A stretch of DNA of 64,000 nucleotides from Acidimicrobiales bacterium (GTDB lineage: Bacteria > Actinomycetota > Acidimicrobiia > Acidimicrobiales > Aldehydirespiratoraceae), in assembly GCA_040219515.1 (NCBI GenBank), contig JAVJSI010000014.1, positions 248,001-312,000 of the forward strand, written 5' to 3'. Shown piece by piece: positions 35,988 through 43,437 of this stretch (position 1 is its first letter; the number at the start of each line of letters is the position of its first letter). Below the pieces are notes generated by a model that worked only from the letters and a program-made list of their open reading frames with translations, searched no databases and was not told the origin of the DNA. The position numbers and the translations under genes were made by a program.

Positions 35988-36263
35988 ATGCTGTGGTTCT
36001 TGTTGGTCCTCTTCGTTCTCGGCCTCGTCTTCGGGGCGATTGCCCGACTGCTCGTCCCCGGTCCCGATCCCCTCGGCATCGGTGGCACGTGGCTGCTCGG
36101 CGTCGTCGGTTCGTTGGTGGGCGGCTTCCTCGGCTACCTGCTCTTCGGCACCGATCTCGATGACGGCCCGATCCAGGCCGCCGGTGTGATCGGCTCGATC
36201 ATCGGTGCGGTGATCGTGCTTCTCGCCTACAACGCCATCAGCGACCGTCGAACGGTGAGCTGA
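35988..36263 (+). CDS. GlsB/YeaQ/YmgE family stress-response membrane protein
   Basis: 91 residues with three Gly-rich helices. LGLVFGAIARLLVPGPDP, GIGGTWLLGVVGSLVGGFLG and SIIGAVIVLLAYNAI are the transglycosylase-associated (YeaQ) family pattern. Function is poorly known; members are induced by envelope or acid stress. GGAAGGA lies eight bases before ATG 35988. A palindrome GGTAAC-C-GTTACC (35951-35963) sits upstream and may be an operator. Confidence 0.88.
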   Translation: MLWFLLVLFVLGLVFGAIARLLVPGPDPLGIGGTWLLGVVGSLVGGFLGYLLFGTDLDDGPIQAAGVIGSIIGAVIVLLAYNAISDRRTVS

Positions 36264-36398
36264 ATGACCTCGCCGGACCATCCCGCCGGCGACGGTGGCG
36301 GCGGGCCCGGGACACCGCCCGGTCCCGGTCCCGACCGCCCCATCACCCCTGATCCGACCAAGCCCCCCATGCCCGAGGTGCCCAAGCCGCCCACCTGA
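36264..36398 (+). CDS. Small proline/glycine-rich ORF after glsB-like gene
   Basis: 44 residues, disordered: GGGGPGTPPGPGPDRP then TPDPTKPPMPEVPKPP. The ATG directly follows the previous stop (TGAATG), so it could be translated by reinitiation. Composition is that of a linker peptide, no family is recognised, and it may be chance reading in GC-rich DNA. Confidence 0.35.
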   Translation: MTSPDHPAGDGGGGPGTPPGPGPDRPITPDPTKPPMPEVPKPPT

Positions 36399-36414
36399 GC
36401 CGGTCGTATGTTCT

Positions 36415-36449
36415 CTCGTCGACTCTCATCATGACGAGCGGTCGACGAG
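36415..36449. repeat. Perfect 9-bp inverted repeat, possible terminator
   Basis: CTCGTCGAC and GTCGACGAG separated by 17 bases, between the glsB-like gene and the convergent coiled-coil gene. No T-run follows, so it is at best a weak terminator between converging genes. Confidence 0.4.
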
Positions 36450-36545
36450 TGGCCAGATCCGCTCGGTCGGCCGCAGCGACGCCGGCGTGGGTGCCCATCT
36501 GCGGCCGCGGTCGCTCGGCTGACGCCCGTTGCGGAATGGGGCGGA

Positions 36546-36980
36546 TCAGCTGAAGGCGCCGGCGGCGAGGAGCGAGGCGAGCGTCCCGATCATGAACACC
36601 GCGAGTGTGAGCGCCATCGAGAAGAACCCGACGGTGACGGTTCTGGAGAGATCGCCGATCCGATCGCTCATCGTGTCGATGCGTTCGTTGGTGCTGTCGA
36701 GTCGGTCGGCGACGTTGTCGATTCGCTCGTTGGTGCTGTCGATGCGTTCGTTGGTGCTGTCGAGTCGGTCGGCGACGTTGTCGATGCGTTCGTTGGTGCT
36801 GTCGAGACGGCGGTCGATGCCCACGAGCCGGCCGTCGAGGCGCGCCATGTCGTCCTTGGTGGCGAGCTGCGTCCACGGGATCGGCGGCATGGACTCCATC
36901 ATGGCATTCGCAGCGTCCTCGTCCATCAGTTCGAGCAGGTACTGGCGGATACGAAGGCGGGTGTTCTCGTCGACGGGCAT
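36546..36980 (-). CDS. Coiled-coil protein with C-terminal membrane anchor (paralogue A)
   Basis: 144 residues. The N-terminal segment MESMPPIPWTQLATKDDMARL is shared with paralogue B (41340-41870). It is followed by a repeated coiled coil built from LDSTNERIDNVADR units (three full and partial copies, about 60-112), visible in DNA as tandem copies. One hydrophobic helix (about 117-138) anchors the end. ATKDD..RLD..L is typical of DUF1640/CCDC90-like coiled-coil proteins. GGGAGGAG lies just upstream of ATG 36980. Function is unknown. Confidence 0.75.
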   Translation of the reverse strand: MPVDENTRLRIRQYLLELMDEDAANAMMESMPPIPWTQLATKDDMARLDGRLVGIDRRLDSTNERIDNVADRLDSTNERIDSTNERIDNVADRLDSTNERIDTMSDRIGDLSRTVTVGFFSMALTLAVFMIGTLASLLAAGAFS

Positions 36981-37108
36981 CGGGCTCCTCCCGGTTCGGC
37001 ATGTGGAGGGGAAGTCCGTGTGGTCACCGTAGGGCGGGAGTGTGACCGCGGGTGGCTCGAGGGTTCTGGCCGGCCGCGCGATGGCGCAGCCACGACGGCG
37101 GTGCCGTG

Positions 37109-37335
37109 TCAGGCGAGGATGGTGGCCATCACCGCGACGACGCCGACGAACAGCGTCATCATGGCGAAGACGATCATGCGTGCCGTCTCGGCGAAGCGCA
37201 CCGAAGGCGCCCTTCGATCAGCGCCATCTCACCGGAGAAGCTGTGGAGCTGGGCGTCGAAGCGTTCGCCGAGTGCGTCGATCCGTCGGACAGGCGCCGGT
37301 GGAGCCGCAGGCGTGCGGGTTCGTCGACAGGGCAT
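37109..37335 (-). pseudogene. Decayed copy of the coiled-coil membrane protein gene
   Basis: DNA matches the start, end and both flanks of paralogue B at 41340-41870. The 5' region after the putative ATG (37335) has an extra C that shifts frame. The whole middle of the coiled coil is deleted, joining the N-terminus to an IDALGERFDAQLHSFSGEM repeat. A lost base near RLxSVRxAET shifts frame again before the membrane helix MIVFAMMTLFVGVVAVMAT. Homology extends upstream of the start and downstream of the stop, so a segment rather than only the gene was duplicated. Confidence 0.8.
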
Positions 37336-37458
37336 GTGTTCCTTCGTGGTTCGAAGTGCGACGAGGGGGAAGTGACCGCGAACCTCGGCGGCGAGTGTGA
37401 CACCCGGTGGAGGTGCCGGGAGCCGTGGGGGCCCGTGGTCGCGCCGGAACGCATCGGC

Positions 37459-37854
37459 TCAGGGCCGAGCTCTGGCACGGCGGAGCCGAATCGGACCTTT
37501 CGCGCTCGACGGATCGACCACCCGACCCCGCTGCACGATCTCGATCTGCCCGTTCGCAACGAGTCGGTTCGCCGCAGAGCGGACCGGCGTCATCAGTTCT
37601 CGCCAGCCCACGGGATCGACCAACCTGGCCGCCTCGCTCGGACAGATCGTTGCACCGTTGGCGCGTTGGTCGAGCAGTTCGACGATGGCGTTCTCGAGTG
37701 CAGTGTCCGCGGGACCGATCTTGCGACGTCGGCACGCCTCCGAGCAGTACTTCACCTCGTCCCAGTTCTTCGCCCACGCCTTGCGCCACACCATTTCCCG
37801 GCCGCACGACGCGCACACCTTGACCGGCGCGGAACGACCCGCGTCTCGACTCAC
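37459..37854 (-). CDS. DUF2256-DUF3253 fusion protein
   Basis: 131 residues. The N-terminal zinc-finger-like DUF2256 has VCASCGREMVWRKAWAKNW and VKYCSEACRRRK (CxxC...CxxxC). The rest is DUF3253, a winged-helix-like domain with ATICPSEAARLV, WRELMTPVRSAANRL, GQIEIVQRGRVVDP and GPIRLRR. Start is GTG 37854, overlapping the photolyase-like stop (GTGA), so the two are co-translated. DUF2256 proteins are often next to cryptochrome/photolyase genes in other bacteria, so a DNA- or flavoprotein-related helper role is likely but unproven. Confidence 0.83.
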   Translation of the reverse strand: MSRDAGRSAPVKVCASCGREMVWRKAWAKNWDEVKYCSEACRRRKIGPADTALENAIVELLDQRANGATICPSEAARLVDPVGWRELMTPVRSAANRLVANGQIEIVQRGRVVDPSSAKGPIRLRRARARP

Positions 37855-39065
37855 GACGGCGCGGTCCGCTTGCGCCACGCGCTGAACGACCGCACCGACC
37901 CCGGGCCTGGCGTTCGCAGCCAGGGCCACGGGTGGGTCTCGACCGGTTGCAGTGCGGCGGCCCTCGTCCGGAACCCGGGGACCGGCGCGTGGGTCACCGC
38001 GAGCGCCCGACCCGCCAGCTCGACGGCCGGGTGACCCAGGTGGAGCTCGACCGCTCGCATCTCCGCGAGCTCGGCGAGTGTCTCGGTCAGGAAGACGAGT
38101 CGCTTGCCGTCGAGGTGCAGGCGCGCCAGCAACGGCTCGTCGAAGACGAACACAACGGGCAGATCGGGGTGTGCGGCCAGTGCCGGGTCGGCGTGCCCCA
38201 GTGATTCCGCGGTGAGCCAGACGGCTTCCGGCTCCGCGATCGTGACGACCTGATTCGGACCGGTGAGATCGGTTTCCGCAGGCCACTCGACCGGCTCGGT
38301 CGGTCTGTCAGGCGGCCAGTCCTCGATGGGGCACGCAGCGCGGTGAGGGCACTGTCGACAGCACTGCGGGGCGCGCTTCTCGACCTGCCGGCGGCTGAAG
38401 CCGTAGGCCTTCGACGATCCGAACCCGGTGGTCCACTGCCAGCCGAGACGGTTGGCCGCGCGCGACCCGTCGAGCAGGTGAGCGAAGAACCGATCCTCGC
38501 CGCGGCGCCAGTCCTGCCCGTTACGGACCGTCCAATCGCTCGCGAGCCACATGCGCGACTGGTTCACGAGCCACCCGTCCTGCTCGAGTTCGGCGACGAC
38601 GAGATCGAGGCACGGCAGCATCCGGTCCCACCCGTCGCCCGGCTCGGTCGCGACCGGCTGTTGCCGCAGCGGTTGTGCGGTGGCGTGACCCAGCCGTGCG
38701 TACCAGTGCCGCGCGTACTCCTGCCAGAGCAGCTCGTCCCGGAACTTCCGCACATCTCGCGTGGGGCCGCCGCCGACGGCGTCCCAGACCTCCCCGAGGC
38801 TCAACAGGCCATGGCGGATGTAGGGCGACAGCCGGGAGGCGCCGCGTCGTTCGGGTGGGTCGACCTCGTTGCGCCGAGCCGCGTATCGGGTCACGTCGAA
38901 GCCGGTGAGCGCGGCGTCGGCCTGCCCCTGGCCGCCTCGAATCGACGGGGACCCGATGACCGGTCGGTCGACGAGGTGGCCAAGGTTCTCCGTCACGAAC
39001 GTCTCGACCGAGCTGCGGGTAGGGGACGGAAGCTCGAGTCTGGTCACCTGGTCATTGTTGATCAT
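37851..39065 (-). CDS. Photolyase/cryptochrome-like FAD protein with apparently permuted domains
   Basis: 404 residues. The FAD-binding helical domain is first (about 45-235): SRLSPYIRHGLLSLGEVW, FRDELLWQEYARHW, NQSRMWLASDWT and NRLGWQWTTGFGSSKAYGF. Four close Cys follow, CCRQCPHRAAC (235-245), a possible metal or Fe-S site. After a Pro-rich linker, residues ~272-376 resemble the photolyase alpha/beta antenna domain: DPALAAHPDLPVVFVFD, KRLVFLTETLAELAE, LHLGHPAVELAGRAL. In normal photolyases that domain is N-terminal. Start ATG 39065 gives INNDQVTRLEL; upstream frame reads through another gene. Repair or signalling role is unknown. Confidence 0.82.
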   Translation of the reverse strand: MINNDQVTRLELPSPTRSSVETFVTENLGHLVDRPVIGSPSIRGGQGQADAALTGFDVTRYAARRNEVDPPERRGASRLSPYIRHGLLSLGEVWDAVGGGPTRDVRKFRDELLWQEYARHWYARLGHATAQPLRQQPVATEPGDGWDRMLPCLDLVVAELEQDGWLVNQSRMWLASDWTVRNGQDWRRGEDRFFAHLLDGSRAANRLGWQWTTGFGSSKAYGFSRRQVEKRAPQCCRQCPHRAACPIEDWPPDRPTEPVEWPAETDLTGPNQVVTIAEPEAVWLTAESLGHADPALAAHPDLPVVFVFDEPLLARLHLDGKRLVFLTETLAELAEMRAVELHLGHPAVELAGRALAVTHAPVPGFRTRAAALQPVETHPWPWLRTPGPGSVRSFSAWRKRTAPS

Positions 39066-39145
39066 TGTGGCGATTCCGAGCCACGCGGCCACGACTGATG
39101 AACACGAATCGTCCCGAACCGCAGGTTGGTGAATCCGGTGAGCGT

Positions 39146-39559
39146 TCAGTCCGGCGAGTAGGAATCGACGACCCCCGTGGCGTGGGCTCGTTCGATGATT
39201 TCCAGCCCGAGCACCGAGAACACGAGGTAGACGATCGCCGCACCGAGCAGCGCCCATCCCCAACCGAAACCGGCGACACCGGCCACGACGCCGGCGAGAC
39301 CGACGACCGGGGCGACGAGGCCGCTCACGCCGAATCCGATCTTGACGAATGAGGTGGTGATCGGCGAACGGCGCCAGAGGCCGAGCGACCACGCCAGCGT
39401 CGACGAGATCGACAGAGCGACGGCGAGCCAGCTCATCGTGCCGATCCACTGGTTGGCGAGCGCGAAGAGCGTGCTGCCGACCAGCATCAGCAGGGCGAGC
39501 ACGTTCAGGTCGCCCGCCGCCGCGAGGCGCCGCTGTTCGTCGGTGAGGTCGCCGTTCAC
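39146..39559 (-). CDS. Four-helix membrane protein of unknown function
   Basis: 137 residues from GTG 39559 (GGGGGAG about ten bases upstream); GTG 39601 in frame would add 14 residues. A cytoplasmic DLTDEQRRLAAAGD lead is followed by about four hydrophobic helices: LNVLALLMLVGSTLFALAN, MSWLAVALSISSTLAWSLG, GFGVSGLVAPVVGLAGVV and WALLGAAIVYLVFSVLG. No family is recognised. It is divergent from the K+ channel gene, with 113 bp between. Confidence 0.65.
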   Translation of the reverse strand: MNGDLTDEQRRLAAAGDLNVLALLMLVGSTLFALANQWIGTMSWLAVALSISSTLAWSLGLWRRSPITTSFVKIGFGVSGLVAPVVGLAGVVAGVAGFGWGWALLGAAIVYLVFSVLGLEIIERAHATGVVDSYSPD

Positions 39560-39672
39560 GGGCTCGACGCTCCCCCGGTGAGTCCGATCCGCATGGTGCA
39601 CACGCTACTGGCGGGCCCGGCCGGAGGTGATCGGTCCCCGATCGACGGCGGGCCACCCGCCAGACTGGCCGC

Positions 39673-40707
39673 GTGTCCATGAGATCGACGATCGATCGCG
39701 TCAGGGTCCCGCGCCGCCAGTTGGCGCCGCTGCACGCCATCGCCCGCCGCGTCGGGTTCGCACTCGGACTGGTGGTGTTCGTCGCGCTCGTCGTGGTGCT
39801 GGGTGGCGACGGCTACGTGGATGTGACCGGCGAAACGATCGGGTTCCTCGATGCGCTCTACTACGCGTCGGTCACGGTCACCACCACCGGCTACGGCGAC
39901 ATCACCGCCCTCAGCGACGGTGCCCGGCTGGCCACGATCCTGCTGATCACCCCGGCCCGCATCCTGTTTCTGATCCTGGTCGTGGGCACGACGGTCGAGG
40001 TGCTGACCGATCAATCACGACGACTCATCAAGGCCCGACGTTGGAGGCAGCAAGTGAACGATCATGTGGTCATCTGCGGATTCGGCTCGACCGGTCACAG
40101 CGCCGCCGCCGAGTTGCTCAGCCGGGGGGTGGCGGCCGAGGAGATCGTTGCCGTCGACCGCGACGCCGCCGCGCTGGCCGCGGCGGCCAAGCTCGGCATC
40201 GTCGCGATCGAAGGAGACGCCACCGAGAACGACATCCTTCAGCAGGCGGCCATCGATCGGGCGAGAGCGGTCGTGGTGACCCCCAATCGCGACGACACTG
40301 CCGTCCTCATCACGTTGACCGTGCGGGAACTGAACGAAGGCGCGCACATCGTCACCGGCGGTCGTGAGAAGCAGAACCTTCACCTGCTGCGCCAGGGTGG
40401 TGCCGACGAGGTGATCGACTCGACGGCCTCCGTCGGTCGCATGCTGGCGCTGGCCACCGTGGCTCCCAGCGCGGTCGGCGTGCTCGATGACATCATCGAC
40501 GCAGGCACCGGCCTCGAGTTGGCGGAGGTCGATCCCGACACGTCAGGTCCGGCCCCGGCGGTGCCCGAAGCGACGACGCTGCTGGCGGTCGTCAGGAACG
40601 GCGTTCGCCTTCCCGCGCATCTCGGGTTGGATCCCAACGGCGTCCGCGACGGTGACCGGCTGATCGTGTTGCGCCCGTCGTACGACGTCGGTCAGCAGTC
40701 CGTCTGA
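39673..40707 (+). CDS. Two-helix potassium channel with RCK (TrkA-N/TrkA-C) domain
   Basis: 344 residues. The first helix is LGLVVFVALVVVLGG-like. The pore loop YYASVTVTTTGYGDITALSD holds the TTGYGD selectivity filter, and a second helix follows. The RCK N domain has VVICGFGSTGHSAAAELL (Rossmann GxGxxG), VAVDRD and GDATENDILQQAAID. A TrkA-C-like end (LLAVVRNGVRLP) closes it. It forms a ligand-gated tetrameric K+ channel in the membrane. GTG 39673 is chosen because CAGACT lies six bases upstream; ATG 39679 is an alternative. Confidence 0.92.
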   Translation: MSMRSTIDRVRVPRRQLAPLHAIARRVGFALGLVVFVALVVVLGGDGYVDVTGETIGFLDALYYASVTVTTTGYGDITALSDGARLATILLITPARILFLILVVGTTVEVLTDQSRRLIKARRWRQQVNDHVVICGFGSTGHSAAAELLSRGVAAEEIVAVDRDAAALAAAAKLGIVAIEGDATENDILQQAAIDRARAVVVTPNRDDTAVLITLTVRELNEGAHIVTGGREKQNLHLLRQGGADEVIDSTASVGRMLALATVAPSAVGVLDDIIDAGTGLELAEVDPDTSGPAPAVPEATTLLAVVRNGVRLPAHLGLDPNGVRDGDRLIVLRPSYDVGQQSV

Positions 40708-40799
40708 CATCGATGGGTCGGGACAACCGCTTCGCTGAAGCTCCCCCGCCCGTCCGGTATCAGAGTGACGCCATTGCGGGCTCGTGGGTCGCCACCGAC

Positions 40800-41324
40800 T
40801 CATTGGTGATCTGGGGGTGTCGCGTACTCGCTGAGCCGTTGCATGACGGCATCGCTCTCGTCGTCGAAGACGCCGCCGTACACTCCGAGGACCAGCGCCG
40901 GGTTCGAATGTCCTGCCCACTTGGCGGCGGCTCGAGGTGACGCCAGCGAGCGGCTCCACATCGCGACGCAGGTGTGGCGAAGATCGTGGATCCGCAGGCC
41001 GCGGAGTCCGGCGGCTTCGCTGGGCCGAAGCTCGGTGTGCCGTCGCGGCTGAGGGTCCGCGTTTCGGTGACGACGATCGTGGCGGTCGTGGCGTGGACCC
41101 TCTTGGCTCGGAGGGCCGCGAGCTCGCCGGGTTCGAGGAACCTGGGCTCCTTGTGGGGCACCTGGGGCAGCGAGAGTCCCCGTATCGGGTTGACACCGAA
41201 AGATCGACTCGTCACGCAGGCGGGTCGCCGGTCGAACACCGACCCTGGTCGAGATGAATTCGGCCCACCAGTCGCGAAACGACGGCACTTGTTCCGCGGG
41301 GAGGCCGCGCGATGGCGCGTCCAC
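40800..41324 (-). pseudogene. Phage-type tyrosine recombinase (integrase) remnant
   Basis: Two reading frames each hold parts of one integrase. One frame has PSFRDWWAEFISTRVGVRP, and after a frame change GLRIHDLRHTCVAMWSR (box II with catalytic His/Arg) and WAGHSNPALVLGVYGGVFDD with the Tyr region. The other frame holds NPIRGLSLPQVPHKEPRFLE and a short following part. The protein middle, including most of the first catalytic Arg region, is missing. At least two frameshifts and a deletion make it non-functional. It marks the left border of the accessory stretch. Confidence 0.78.
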
Positions 41325-41339
41325 GATGCCGGCGTCGTG

Positions 41340-41870
41340 TCAGGCGAGGGTGGTGGCCATCACCGCAACGACGCCGACGAACAGCGTCATCATGGCGAAG
41401 ACGATCATGCGTGTCGTCTCGGCATACCGCACCGACAGTCGCCCCTCGAGCAGCGCCAGCTCACCCGAGAAGCCGTGGAGCTGGGCGTCGAGACGTTCGC
41501 CGAGCGCGTCGATGCGTTCGCCGAAGGCGTTGGTCCGGTTCTCGATGCGTTCGCCGAGCGCGTCGATCTGGCTCTCGAGGCGTTCGCCGAGCGCGCTGGT
41601 CCGGTTCTCGACGCGCTCACCGAGTGCATCGATCCGGTTCTCGAGATGGTCGCCGTGTTTGGTGAGCTGCTCGAACCGCTCGCCGTGGTCGACGAGTGTT
41701 CGTTCGATGCGTTCCGTTCTCGCGTCGAGACGATCGATGTCGTCCTTCGTGGCGAGTTGGTCCCAACGCATGGGCGGCATGGACTCCATCATGGCATCGG
41801 CGAGCTCCGCGTCAAGAAGCTCGGAGAGGCGTCGGTGCAGACGCAGGCGTACGGGTTCGTCGATAGGCAT
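41340..41870 (-). CDS. Coiled-coil protein with C-terminal membrane anchor (paralogue B)
   Basis: 176 residues. The N-terminus PIDEPVRLRLHRRLSELL and ADAMMESMPPMRWDQLATKD are shared with paralogue A. A long coiled coil follows, built on units like IDALGER(L/I)ENRT (about 80-130). The C-terminal helix MIVFAMMTLFVGVVAVMATT is a membrane anchor. ATG 41870 is preceded by GAGGGAAC; earlier in-frame ATGs at 41966 and 41936 are less likely because homology with paralogue A starts here. Function is unknown. The degenerate third copy is at 37109-37335. Confidence 0.75.
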   Translation of the reverse strand: MPIDEPVRLRLHRRLSELLDAELADAMMESMPPMRWDQLATKDDIDRLDARTERIERTLVDHGERFEQLTKHGDHLENRIDALGERVENRTSALGERLESQIDALGERIENRTNAFGERIDALGERLDAQLHGFSGELALLEGRLSVRYAETTRMIVFAMMTLFVGVVAVMATTLA

Positions 41871-41979
41871 GTGTTCCCTCGGATCGGAGTGCAACGAGGG
41901 GGAAGTGACCGCGAACCTACGCCGTGGGTGTGACATCGAGCGTCGTATGTGAACTGAGCGACACACCTACTACGTGCAT

Positions 41980-42002
41980 AGAGTGTAGACTACGTGTACT
42001 CT
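41980..42002. promoter_or_regulatory. Palindromic operator and -10 of vapBC
   Basis: Outer arms AGAGT and ACTCT enclose the inner palindrome GTAG-A-CTAC (41985-41993). TACTCT (41997-42002) sits seven bases before the vapB ATG and overlaps the right arm, so binding of the VapB/VapC complex here would block transcription. A second CTACGTG half-site lies just upstream at about 41969. Confidence 0.6.
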
Positions 42003-42009
42003 CTGGGTC

Positions 42010-42204
42010 ATGGCCCGAACCAACATCGAGATCGACGACGAAACGCTCGACGTCGTGATGCGGCGCTACGGCATCCACACCAAAACCGAGGCCGTCGATC
42101 TTGCGTTGCGTCGGCTCGCCGGTGAACCCATGACGATCGCCCAGGCGTTGGAGATGCGCGGTGCCCGCGCGATCGGCGACGTGCCGGCTGATACCGGTCC
42201 ATGA
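42010..42204 (+). CDS. vapB: VapB-type ribbon-helix-helix antitoxin
   Basis: 64 residues. ARTNIEIDDETLDVVMRRYG and TKTEAVDLALRRLAG are the beta-strand and two helices of a VapB RHH domain. The C-terminal tail (LEMRGARAIGDVPADTGP) would bind the toxin. The ATG is seven bases after TACTCT, and the stop overlaps the vapC start (ATGA). It should neutralise the PIN toxin and repress its own operon through the palindrome at 41980. Confidence 0.9.
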   Translation: MARTNIEIDDETLDVVMRRYGIHTKTEAVDLALRRLAGEPMTIAQALEMRGARAIGDVPADTGP

Positions 42205-42596
42205 TCCTCGCCGATACGTCGGCCTGGGTCGAGTTCGACCGTGCCACGGGCTCTACCGCCGATGAGCGCCTCGCCGAATTGATCGAAGCAGGCGGCGACG
42301 ACCTGGCCGTCACCGAACCCGTCATGATGGAGGTTCTTGCCGGCGCACGGAGCGACAAACGAAGCAGCGACCTCCGGCGGCTGCTGACATCGTTTCAATG
42401 GATCGCGGCCGACCCCGTCGCCGACTTCGAAGGTGCGGCACTGCTCTATCGACAGTGTCGATCTGCCGGCGTCACCCCGCGAGGCCTCATCGACTGCATG
42501 ATCGCCACGATCTCGCTGCGATCCGGAGCAGAACTCCTGGCGGTCGACGGCGACTTCGCCGCGATCGCCCAGGTCGTTCCTCTGCGGCTCGTCTAG
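42201..42596 (+). CDS. vapC: VapC PIN-domain ribonuclease toxin
   Basis: 131 residues. Acidic catalytic residues are in place: Asp in ILADTSAWVEF, Glu in EPVMMEVLAGA, Asp in RGLIDCMIATI, and Asp in LLAVDGDFAAI. The PIN domain is full length, with no frameshift, and partnered with an intact VapB, so the pair looks functional. VapC toxins cut tRNA or rRNA. Confidence 0.92.
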   Translation: MILADTSAWVEFDRATGSTADERLAELIEAGGDDLAVTEPVMMEVLAGARSDKRSSDLRRLLTSFQWIAADPVADFEGAALLYRQCRSAGVTPRGLIDCMIATISLRSGAELLAVDGDFAAIAQVVPLRLV

Positions 42597-42865
42597 CGCA
42601 GGCGGGAATGGCAAGCGTCGCGGGCCACCGGTGTTGGCCGACGAGTGCCGACCGGTTTCTCGTTCCGCAAGACGAGTGAGCGCGGGGTCGAGTTGCTCGC
42701 CCGTGGCGGGTTGTCGACGCGTCAGCCCACCCCGACGGTGCAGACCTCGAACCACGGGACCACCCCTGGGAGTCGCTCCGCCCGTCCGGACCCGGCATGT
42801 TCATCATTGCTGTCACACCGCTTGGACAAGATGGACTCAGTCAGCCACTCGACCAGGGAGCTATC

Positions 42866-43063
42866 GTGACCGCCGTGCCTGAAGGCAAGATCTGGACCAC
42901 CGATGAACTCCTGGCCATGACGCCGAACGAACGCCACGACGTTGTCAACGCTGGCATCGTGACAGACGTGCGCGCGGTCCCGCCAGACCTTCTCGAGCGT
43001 GCGCGCTCCGATATACGGGCCCACATCGCCGACGACGAGGCAGCGCCTACCACCGAGACGTGA
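42866..43063 (+). CDS. Small antitoxin-like protein
   Basis: 65 residues from GTG 42866 (AGGGAG six bases upstream). The helical core WTTDELLAMTPNERHDVVNA is followed by GIVTDVRAVPPDLLERARSD and an acidic tail. It resembles small actinobacterial proteins that precede a second short gene in TA-like pairs, but I cannot name a family. The stop overlaps the next start (GTGA). Confidence 0.55.
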   Translation: MTAVPEGKIWTTDELLAMTPNERHDVVNAGIVTDVRAVPPDLLERARSDIRAHIADDEAAPTTET

Positions 43064-43347
43064 ACGAGCGGCAGCCGGTCAAGGTCGACGAGCGCTTCCT
43101 CGAACTTCTCGACACCCAACTCGGCGGTGAACGCGACCCGAAGGAGCGGTTTGCCACCGCGTTCCATGAACTGATGACGCCAATTGCCGATCGCCCCGAC
43201 TACCGGTCAGTCCTGAGTGTCGGCACCCTTGTTCCACGGGTCCTGGTAACCGGTGTCGTCGAAGCCGACGGCGCGGTGAATCCCATCAGCGTCCGCATCG
43301 ACATGGAAGCCGGGTGGTGGAGATCACCCAACCTTCTCGTCGGTTGA
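43060..43347 (+). CDS. Small partner protein of TA-like pair
   Basis: 95 residues: an N-terminal helix VDERFLELLDTQLGGERD, a middle FATAFHELMTPIADRPDYRS and a beta-rich end LVTGVVEADGAVNPISVRID. It is coupled to the preceding gene by a 4-bp overlap. My recollection of related proteins suggests a short segment after GGERD is missing here, so the toxin-like activity may be altered. Lying between vapBC and fic supports a TA role; otherwise hypothetical. Confidence 0.55.
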   Translation: MNERQPVKVDERFLELLDTQLGGERDPKERFATAFHELMTPIADRPDYRSVLSVGTLVPRVLVTGVVEADGAVNPISVRIDMEAGWWRSPNLLVG

Positions 43348-43437
43348 CGAATCCGAGTTGCGACCGGTTCTTCTCCCCAGAACAAGGCGCGGGTCTGGCC
43401 GGAACTCGCCCCGTCAGCGGCGCCGCCAACTCGCTGT

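Noticed and set aside
40900-40922. GGTTCGAAT on the plus strand, like a tRNA T-loop beside an integrase remnant
   Set aside because: The flanking bases do not pair as a T-stem, no acceptor or anticodon arm is present, and the bases code for the integrase GHSNPALVLG on the other strand.
42597-42865. Possible extra small gene between vapC and the TA-like pair
   Set aside because: Frames are short, no RBS or -10 geometry, no family-like sequence; treated as intergenic or eroded.
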